The position numbers and the translations under genes are program-made. 64,000 nucleotides of DNA from Mesostigma viride (taxonomy: Eukaryota; Streptophyta; Mesostigmatophyceae; Mesostigmatales; Mesostigmataceae), in contig RPFO01000368.1 in the NCBI GenBank assembly GCA_009746045.1, positions 177,295 to 241,294 of the forward strand. The letters are read 5' to 3'. Of the stretch, positions 58,652 through 64,000 are shown piece by piece; within the stretch, counting starts at the first letter, position 1, and each line of letters begins with the position of its first letter. The notes beneath the pieces are model-generated. The model had not been told where the DNA came from and searched no databases. It saw only the letters and a list, made by a program, of their open reading frames with translations.

Positions 58652-59149
58652 TTATAACGTCCAAGTGAGGGTCTTGTTAGTCGACACGGCCATTTTTCCA
58701 GCGCGCGACTTGCAAAACGCCGTAGAGAGTGCTATGTTTGTTGACGTGTCAGTGGTGATGCGAGGAATCCGCAATGCGATTTCAAACACCCCGTCATCCT
58801 CCTCGTATCCTGAAACAACATTCCAGTTGCTGCCAATTATAACGTTTACCGGCCAGACGGACAGGCCGCTAGCCGTTAAGCGATATGGGTTTGATATGTC
58901 GAGAATCGTTGGTGGGTTGTTATCAAATGTTAACCTGACAAGGATATTGGTCAACGCGGTCGGAAGAGTTAGTTCCGATTGTGTGGCCGGGTCGTGGAAA
59001 GACATCACGGCCACAGGGGCGCCGTGCCAAAATTGCGGAAGCGGGTAGTCGTATATGGGCTGCCTCAGACCGACCAAAGAATCTGCTTCCAATATCGTGT
59101 GCGATATACGCCTAGTTTCTCGGACATCTTCATACAGGGCCACGTCCAT
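58652..59149 (-). CDS. PLV hypothetical virion-type protein, 165 aa
   Basis: One uninterrupted frame, starting MDVALYEDVRETRRISHTIL, with strand-rich sequence: VAVMSFHDPATQSELTLP, ILVRLTFDNNPPTILDISNP, LSVWPVNVIIGSNWNVVSGY. There is no signal peptide or membrane segment. It lies between the 921-aa fibre-like gene and the zinc-finger gene on the same strand, so a virion component is likely. No family could be named. Confidence 0.6.
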   Translation of the reverse strand: MDVALYEDVRETRRISHTILEADSLVGLRQPIYDYPLPQFWHGAPVAVMSFHDPATQSELTLPTALTNILVRLTFDNNPPTILDISNPYRLTASGLSVWPVNVIIGSNWNVVSGYEEDDGVFEIALRIPRITTDTSTNIALSTAFCKSRAGKMAVSTNKTLTWTL

Positions 59150-59196
59150 CCCGTGATTGCCGCCAATTGACGACAGGCTTGAACCATAATAGTAGC

Positions 59197-61962
59197 TTAG
59201 GCTAGAAGCAAATAAAAGCGGGTCGGGCCAGATACTGTTGGATCTAATACCTGGAACGTCACGGTCGCCAAATGGATCATACCAGTAACTGGAGGATCAA
59301 CCAGTGAAATATGATCACAGGTTATGTCAACGTACGACGAGGATTTTGATATTGTCGTTGTAGAAAAACCGCCAGTCCACGCTTCTCCAACGACTACGCT
59401 GATAAGCAACGGATCATTGCTCAACTTGGTGTTTGAAAATCCAAGTCTTACATAAAACTTCCTTACCGACTGACGAGCTGGTAGAATCCCATATATTTTG
59501 GCAGTATATTGGTTCATTTGCACGCCGTATTGAACATCGGGACACTTAACAACCGTGCGGATGACACTCTCATTCGTGAGTGTTAGCTCCTTAAACCAAG
59601 TATCCGCCACACCCGGTACGGGTTTTGTGACGCTATATTTGCCAAAAATGCTACAATTCCTCGACGAGGTGGACCTGTGACGCAGCTCCAACACGTCTCC
59701 GACGGCTGTGTACGATCCGGATGGGTTGTTGGTTTTTAGAGAGTCGAACTCTATGTCTTGTAGGTCATCTTTGATTGGCCAGACATACGCGCCGTGGTAC
59801 TCTCCGCTCAAGTGGAAGACTGGTCGGAGGGGCATCGGAATGTACGGGTCAAGAATGTCTGTAGGAGTGGTTGTAAATATACCGGACGAGTTTGAGATTT
59901 TAGTCATGTCACTAAGTTCTTGAGGAGTTGTTTTGGATATATAACGCTCCACCTTCCCATCCGATTTTCTTCGAAATGCCACCCAGTAGCTGTTTTGTTG
60001 TCTCCATGATGAGTTTAACGTGTATCGAACCTTCGACTTCAGATTGTCAAACAGGTCGAGTGCATAGTCACTATGGTGCAGATTGATACCCAGCATACCC
60101 CAATGCGTCGTAGCCGCATTTCTCCAATTCTGATGGGCATCTGTCGTGGCCGGGTGATATTTATTCGTCAAAGACATAGTATTTTCTGCAAACGAGACGA
60201 AAGCATCGTTGCTGCCCAAATATAGCCGAAAACACAATAGAAATGGGCCGTCGATGAGCTGCTCTGAAAAAACAACACATTTGCTTGGTGCCGGAGTGGC
60301 TGTTTTTACAAAAAAGAATTTTTCGGGAGACCCTTCAAAGTAGTATTTCGAAGCTTCTGCTTGCAGCGTGGTCACGGAGTGGCGCGAGAATGATTCTAGA
60401 GAATGGAGCGTCGTAGCGGGGCCGTCTATCTCCACGGTCTCTCCTGACAGGTTTGGCGAGTCCTTTACGGTTACGATCCTGTATCTGAGTTCTACATCAT
60501 CGCCTTCGGATGGATTTTGAAACGTCGTTGTCTTCAACGTCCCATCCAAGGCCCCTTGAGATACTCCGTTCGCCAACAGATGAAAACCGGTGAGAGGAGG
60601 CAACGACTTTCCCCACCCCACATCATGGTCCGCGTAGACGCCGTTGATCGCGATTTTTACAGGATTTAGATATGAAATGTAGGAACTTGGTGTCCGGATG
60701 CCGGAGTGCAGTTGGCTCATTTTTGAAACGCATACCATCACCCCTCCTTTGTGGGTGGTGTAGGAGGTGAGGGTCGAGTCGTTGTAGACGTCTATCTCGT
60801 AGTTCATATACTTGTTACTATCTGCCGCGACTGGCGCGGTGATTACGGCGTCTTCCCCGCGCAGTCCCCCGTTTTGCGAGAGGGAGACTCCGCCGATGGT
60901 CGGAGTGGTCGGCGTGAGCTGGGTGGAATTCATGTACCACCTGATGGGGAGTTTGCGTTGGTATGCGAAGGGGGTCGTCATCTTTATGCCCTGTTTGAGG
61001 GTCGTTCCCTCTACGACCTCCCAATTAGCGGTGGTTGGATTGGTGCTCCAGTAGAGTGCGTTCACAGGGTCAATCGGACCCATTCGCCAGTCCGTCAGTG
61101 GCGAGTATGTACGCGTGATGGTGAAGGATCTCCCAGTTAGTGGAAGGCGGCGGTTGTCGTCGCGAATCGTGGCGAAAGACAACAACTCCACGCGGAGAGG
61201 GAGGCCGTTAAATCGAGATCCGCCGAGACCATAGAAAGAGTCGGAAAAGTATGGATATCCTACCTCTCCGTCCACAACGCTCTCCCCCGTGCGCGCCTGG
61301 GTCGTGTGGTAGTCGCGATAGGTAAACTTACAGATTCCACTCGCGTCGCCATTCGTAACGTTGTAGGGCAGCTGGACTCGCACATCCTGGTCATTGATGA
61401 CGTTGAACGCGTTTTGGTGCGACACGGTCGTCCCGTCTTCGAGATGGAGGACGAAATCCCCGTTCAAGTTAGCTATCGACGTTTTGCCTACCCCGTGTTG
61501 GTCAAAAAGGTAGTCCAATTGCGCGCGGGTCAGGACTCTGCCACCAGGGTCTAGCAACGTATCAGGGCTAAAGTCGAAGACGTGGTACTGGGTCGCTCCC
61601 ACTTTCGCCGTAAGGTAAGGTTCATTTAGAGTGAGATCGTCGACTAAAGTAGTCCCTGATTTAAAATAGGAATACCCATTCACGACGAGACTGTAAGCAA
61701 GTTCCGATGGGTCGCTTGCGGTCTCGTCGTCGTAATTGTCTCCGAGTCGCACATTTGTCGGCTGGCTCGGGTAGAAAATTTTGAATCCGTCGACAACGAG
61801 TGACTCATCGAATGGATGTGAAGTGCCAAGAAGTAACGTAACGCTAGCTTGAAGCCCATCTATGTCTGTTTCGATGTTAGAAACACGCTCCTCCATTTCA
61901 GGGTCGAGCGTTAACCCGGTGGCGAGATTGGTCGGTCTGCTCAATGTTGTTAGAACGACCAT
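59197..61962 (-). CDS. Large PLV protein (921 aa), probable spike or tail-fibre-like component
   Basis: This is the longest intact gene of the block. Residues about 22-44 form a short coiled coil (MEERVSNIETDIDGLQASVT) that could trimerise it. The rest is strand-rich and polar with no membrane segment: FKIFYPSQPTNVRLGDNYDD, SLVVNGYSYFKSGTTLVDDL, TFTYRD-like repeats, and many Tyr/Thr/Ser-rich strands to the C-terminal TGMIHLATVTFQVLDPTVSG. An N-terminal coiled coil followed by a long beta-rich body is the build of attachment fibres. It starts 24 bases from the divergent coiled-coil gene and shares its promoter region. The product class is inferred; no family match was made. Unlike its neighbours it has no frameshift. 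Confidence 0.6.
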   Translation of the reverse strand: MVVLTTLSRPTNLATGLTLDPEMEERVSNIETDIDGLQASVTLLLGTSHPFDESLVVDGFKIFYPSQPTNVRLGDNYDDETASDPSELAYSLVVNGYSYFKSGTTLVDDLTLNEPYLTAKVGATQYHVFDFSPDTLLDPGGRVLTRAQLDYLFDQHGVGKTSIANLNGDFVLHLEDGTTVSHQNAFNVINDQDVRVQLPYNVTNGDASGICKFTYRDYHTTQARTGESVVDGEVGYPYFSDSFYGLGGSRFNGLPLRVELLSFATIRDDNRRLPLTGRSFTITRTYSPLTDWRMGPIDPVNALYWSTNPTTANWEVVEGTTLKQGIKMTTPFAYQRKLPIRWYMNSTQLTPTTPTIGGVSLSQNGGLRGEDAVITAPVAADSNKYMNYEIDVYNDSTLTSYTTHKGGVMVCVSKMSQLHSGIRTPSSYISYLNPVKIAINGVYADHDVGWGKSLPPLTGFHLLANGVSQGALDGTLKTTTFQNPSEGDDVELRYRIVTVKDSPNLSGETVEIDGPATTLHSLESFSRHSVTTLQAEASKYYFEGSPEKFFFVKTATPAPSKCVVFSEQLIDGPFLLCFRLYLGSNDAFVSFAENTMSLTNKYHPATTDAHQNWRNAATTHWGMLGINLHHSDYALDLFDNLKSKVRYTLNSSWRQQNSYWVAFRRKSDGKVERYISKTTPQELSDMTKISNSSGIFTTTPTDILDPYIPMPLRPVFHLSGEYHGAYVWPIKDDLQDIEFDSLKTNNPSGSYTAVGDVLELRHRSTSSRNCSIFGKYSVTKPVPGVADTWFKELTLTNESVIRTVVKCPDVQYGVQMNQYTAKIYGILPARQSVRKFYVRLGFSNTKLSNDPLLISVVVGEAWTGGFSTTTISKSSSYVDITCDHISLVDPPVTGMIHLATVTFQVLDPTVSGPTRFYLLLA

Positions 61963-61986
61963 TTATTATCTACCTAGAATATAAAC
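61963..61986. promoter_or_regulatory. Divergent AT-rich promoter spacer
   Basis: Only 24 bases separate the start codons of the left-going and right-going gene blocks. The spacer reads TTATTATCTACCTAGAATAT, with a TCTA (the element reported for mavirus-type promoters) and an ATATAA-like box for the plus direction. Additional promoter sequence must then lie within the coding regions. Confidence 0.4.
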
Positions 61987-62514
61987 ATGGCCTCTGAGGC
62001 TTCAGAGACCCCAACGAGCTACCAAGACGAAACCTTCGCCGAGACGCGGGAAGAGCAGGTTGACCTGGTCAAGACAATTCGAAAGGGACAACCGCTGAAT
62101 GATGAACAGAAAAAAGCCCTTCGCGACAAAATGAGGGTTTACCAGCAACGCGCAAAAGCCGAGAGGGAGAAGAGACGAAACGAAGAAAAGGAGGCAGAGA
62201 TAACGAAACGAAAGGTCCTTGCAAAGGAATTGGAGATTCAGCGGCAAAGGCTAGTCGAACTCGAGCTGCAAGAAGCCCGCAACAAATCGCGGATTGAACG
62301 CCTTCTCGCTGAAGATTCCGTCGCCTCAACCCCCGCCGACACGCCAAAACCAAGACGGGGTCGAAAGCCCAAGGAGACAGAGCCGGACTCTCCGCCACCC
62401 CCGATCAAGACCCGACAGCTCCCACCTCCACCACCGCCACCTGTCGCGATGACGCCATACGAGATGCGCATGGCCGCCATCCGCGCGTCTCTCCTTGCTA
62501 GTCTGGACGATTAA
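61987..62514 (+). CDS. PLV coiled-coil protein with AT-hook-like motif, 175 aa
   Basis: The start is MASEASETPTSYQDETFAET. Residues about 35-105 form a highly charged coiled coil (RAKAEREKRRNEEKEAEITK, LEIQRQRLVELELQEARNKS). A KPRRGRKPKE stretch resembles an AT-hook, then a Pro-rich segment leads to a conserved-looking C-terminal helix MTPYEMRMAAIRASLLASL. Genes of this build often precede the packaging ATPase in PLVs, as here with a 12-base gap. A scaffold or DNA-organising role is a guess. Confidence 0.6.
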   Translation: MASEASETPTSYQDETFAETREEQVDLVKTIRKGQPLNDEQKKALRDKMRVYQQRAKAEREKRRNEEKEAEITKRKVLAKELEIQRQRLVELELQEARNKSRIERLLAEDSVASTPADTPKPRRGRKPKETEPDSPPPPIKTRQLPPPPPPPVAMTPYEMRMAAIRASLLASLDD

Positions 62515-62526
62515 AATGTCTTCAGA

Positions 62527-63411
62527 ATGATAATGGCTATCATCGAAGAGCGACGAATTCATTCACTTGAGAACAAAGACATCAAGCAACGATACGCCCC
62601 ACAGCGTCCTGCTCCACCGAATATGCCGAGTCTTCATTTCATCGCAAACTTCTGCGGAGCTCGACGGTCTGGGAAAACTACATCGGCAGTCAACATGGCG
62701 AAGGCTTACTTTGCTAACAACTCATTCGACAAGCTGTACCTCATTTCAGGGAGTGCCCACACGGAGCCAAAATACAAGGAGCTCCCGGAACCAGCTATGA
62801 CGATGGAAGTCTACTCTAACCTGGCATTCGATGGGATGATAGATCATATAAAGTCTGACCTCCACGAATACGAGAGGTACAAGGACGATCTCAAGGTCTG
62901 GGAAACGTTCAAACGCGAATACGTGGATGGGAAAAAAAACGCAGAACTCATGGACCTCTCCATGTACCTACGCCTTGATGCAATGAACTGGGATAAACCT
63001 GCGACAAGGTTCGAGCACGGTCCTCCTTCGTCGCTCATTCTGATAGACGACATGCAAGGCAGTGCCCTCTATCAGAGCTCTAGCAAAAACGCTGTTGCGG
63101 CTTTCGCGTTCAAACACAGACACTTCCTCACGAGCATGATTTTCCTGACACAGGCGTACACGAGCGGTGGCGTACCACGAGCAGTGCGAGCGAATATATC
63201 GTTTCTTGCGCTGTTCAGAACGAAGGACCATCGAGCCGCGCGACAGATCGCGGAAGAGAGCGCGGGGGCTGTGGCGCCGGACGAGTTTCTCGCGCTATGG
63301 GACCACGCCGTCAAGGACGATCCTCACGACTTCTTCGCTGTCGACTTCGACCAGCGCGACCCGAAAAAAATGTTTCGTCGAAACTTCAATACATTTCTCT
63401 CGATAAAATAA
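62527..63411 (+). CDS. PLV genome-packaging ATPase (A32/FtsK-HerA type)
   Basis: The product is a P-loop ATPase expected to pump viral DNA into the capsid. Walker A is GARRSGKTT (residues 44-52), Walker B is SLILIDDMQG (169-178), and IFLTQ (about 205-209) matches the sensor/arginine-linked strand end with Gln, as in A32-like enzymes. Length, 294 residues, is normal for the family. A helical insert with charged residues (DLHEYERYKDDLKVWETFKR) lies between the two Walker motifs. The start at 62,527 (MIMAIIEERR) is close to the previous gene; Met3 is an alternative. It is the best single marker of the element and is intact. Confidence 0.85.
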   Translation: MIMAIIEERRIHSLENKDIKQRYAPQRPAPPNMPSLHFIANFCGARRSGKTTSAVNMAKAYFANNSFDKLYLISGSAHTEPKYKELPEPAMTMEVYSNLAFDGMIDHIKSDLHEYERYKDDLKVWETFKREYVDGKKNAELMDLSMYLRLDAMNWDKPATRFEHGPPSSLILIDDMQGSALYQSSSKNAVAAFAFKHRHFLTSMIFLTQAYTSGGVPRAVRANISFLALFRTKDHRAARQIAEESAGAVAPDEFLALWDHAVKDDPHDFFAVDFDQRDPKKMFRRNFNTFLSIK

Positions 63412-63433
63412 TTTTCTCTGAACATGATATACT

Positions 63434-63751
63434 ATGGATATTCCGTCCATCAAACGATACGCAGGCGCCGAGAAGGAGTACGTGTTGGACACCCAAGCAC
63501 TCCTCCGATATTGTTCGGGTTCTCGACTGGGGCAGAAAACTCTAGAACGTGTCGTCAGGATCCTTCAAGAAGCAGGCCAACGACACGATTCCGTCCACCT
63601 GTCACGACATGAGCCCCGAAATCCGATTGGCCATCCTCGCCTTGGTGGGCGATCGCAGGCGTCCACGTGGGCGCTCACCCTCCAAAACGGAAAAACGACA
63701 CGAACCGAAACGGCCTCGAGGGCGCCCAAGGATCCACCCCGTAGGGTATAA
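63434..63751 (+). CDS. Small PLV protein after the ATPase, possibly frameshifted
   Basis: ATG at 63,434, 22 bases after the ATPase stop, opens MDIPSIKRYAGAEKEYVLDT and a helical stretch (ALLRYCSGSRLGQKTLERVV). After about residue 55 the sequence loses character, while another frame from 63,609 becomes basic and coding-like. Either two overlapping genes exist or one gene carries an indel near 63,550-63,610. No family is recognised. Confidence 0.4.
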   Translation: MDIPSIKRYAGAEKEYVLDTQALLRYCSGSRLGQKTLERVVRILQEAGQRHDSVHLSRHEPRNPIGHPRLGGRSQASTWALTLQNGKTTRTETASRAPKDPPRRV

Positions 63752-63926
63752 AAAGCCTCGAGCCAAAAAATTGTCTCATGTTCAGTCATCAGATGACGGT
63801 GACCGTAGAGGAGCGTCGCGAGCAATGGCGACGGGCCCAGGCGAAGAGGCGAGCAATCGCCCGCGACCAGACGAACTGCATCTCGGCGAAAAGCAAGGTC
63901 AAGAAGGGCGTCTGGAATCCCAGTGA
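63609..63926 (+). CDS. Basic AT-hook-type protein, 105 aa
   Basis: From ATG 63,609 (MSPEIRLAILALVGDRRRPR) the frame is rich in Arg/Lys/Pro, with KRPRGRPRIHPVGYKKPRAK containing the AT-hook core RGRP. It would bind the minor groove of AT-rich DNA. The second half overlaps the next gene (63,778) in another frame and is less convincing; the true end may be earlier in an intact relative. It may be the C-terminal half of the preceding frame. Confidence 0.4.
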   Translation: MSPEIRLAILALVGDRRRPRGRSPSKTEKRHEPKRPRGRPRIHPVGYKKPRAKKLSHVQSSDDGDRRGASRAMATGPGEEASNRPRPDELHLGEKQGQEGRLESQ

Positions 63927-64000
63927 CCGATGGATCGCAAATAACCCCGAGTGCGCGAAAAAATCGGCTTGCAGGCGACCTCTCCACCCTCGCCGAGCCA
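63778..64000 (+). CDS. Partial PLV gene running off the window
   Basis: ATG at 63,778 is preceded by GGGTATAAAAAG (63,743-63,754), a good TATA box about 25-30 bases upstream. The frame stays open to the window end: MFSHQMTVTVEERREQWRRA, then KRRAIARDQTNCISAKSKVK and KKSACRRPLHPRRA. The start is strongly basic and helical. Only 74 codons are visible, so no function is assigned. Confidence 0.5.
   Translation, partial: MFSHQMTVTVEERREQWRRAQAKRRAIARDQTNCISAKSKVKKGVWNPSDRWIANNPECAKKSACRRPLHPRRA

Larger units (their letters stand above)
51430..64000. mobile_element. Endogenous polinton-like virus (PLV), left part
   Basis: From about 51.4-51.6 kb the sequence changes from repeat-rich host DNA to tightly packed, intronless genes. 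Hallmarks are a major capsid protein, a penton-like protein and an A32/FtsK-HerA packaging ATPase. Nine or ten genes run on the minus strand and four or five on the plus strand from a shared spacer. This modular gene set is typical of PLVs, double-stranded DNA viruses of algae and other protists that integrate into host genomes. The exact left border, terminal repeats and target duplication could not be defined; the right end is outside the window. Frameshifts in several genes suggest an inactive copy. Confidence 0.85.

Overview
The window is nuclear DNA of a eukaryote, most likely a GC-rich green alga. The host gene has many short exons with GT-AG introns, telomere-type (TTTAGGG)n tracts occur inside the sequence, simple repeats are abundant, and an algal-type polinton-like virus (PLV) is integrated. 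The species cannot be fixed from sequence alone. There are no bacterial-style operons, and no rRNA, tRNA or CRISPR was recognised.

Region 1 (1-29,200): a host ribosome-biogenesis gene of the KRI1 family on the plus strand, entered after its 5' exons. Eleven exons could be placed with consistent intron phases. Its introns hold microsatellites and one huge minisatellite: about 437 copies of a 45-bp unit (7,446-27,103) inside a single 20.6-kb intron.

Region 2 (29,400-43,250): a nest of short retroposons on both strands. Each fuller copy encodes only an L1-ORF1p-like protein (coiled coil, RRM-like domain, C-terminal domain), then 420-470 bp of 3' UTR, a terminal stem-loop with a mostly CAAC loop, and a TTAA- or AATTC-type tail. 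No reverse transcriptase follows ORF1 in any copy. Two nested insertions are dated by target-site duplications. A 1.7-kb TTAA-flanked element with piggyBac-like ends (39,392-41,098) and an RT-3'-end fragment of another LINE (41,448-42,295) lie in the same nest.

Region 3 (43,700-50,900): a broken LINE with ORF1 and an APE-type endonuclease but no RT, a spliced gene with an internal stop (47,176-48,286), a duplicated terminal exon that also occurs at 36,843-36,941, a 595-bp (CCAT)n tract, and retroposon ends. An interstitial telomere-like tract and a four-unit hairpin array follow (50,851-51,372).

Region 4 (about 51,430-64,000, continuing past the window): an endogenous PLV. Structural genes run on the minus strand: major capsid, penton-like protein, a small membrane-active-like protein, a zinc-finger protein, a 921-aa probable fibre, and an Ig-like/lectin fibre. 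They diverge across a 24-bp spacer from a plus-strand block with a coiled-coil protein, the A32/FtsK-HerA-type packaging ATPase and small basic proteins. At least three structural genes carry frameshifts, so this copy looks decayed or carries assembly indels. Replication, integrase and protease genes are not in view and would be expected to the right.
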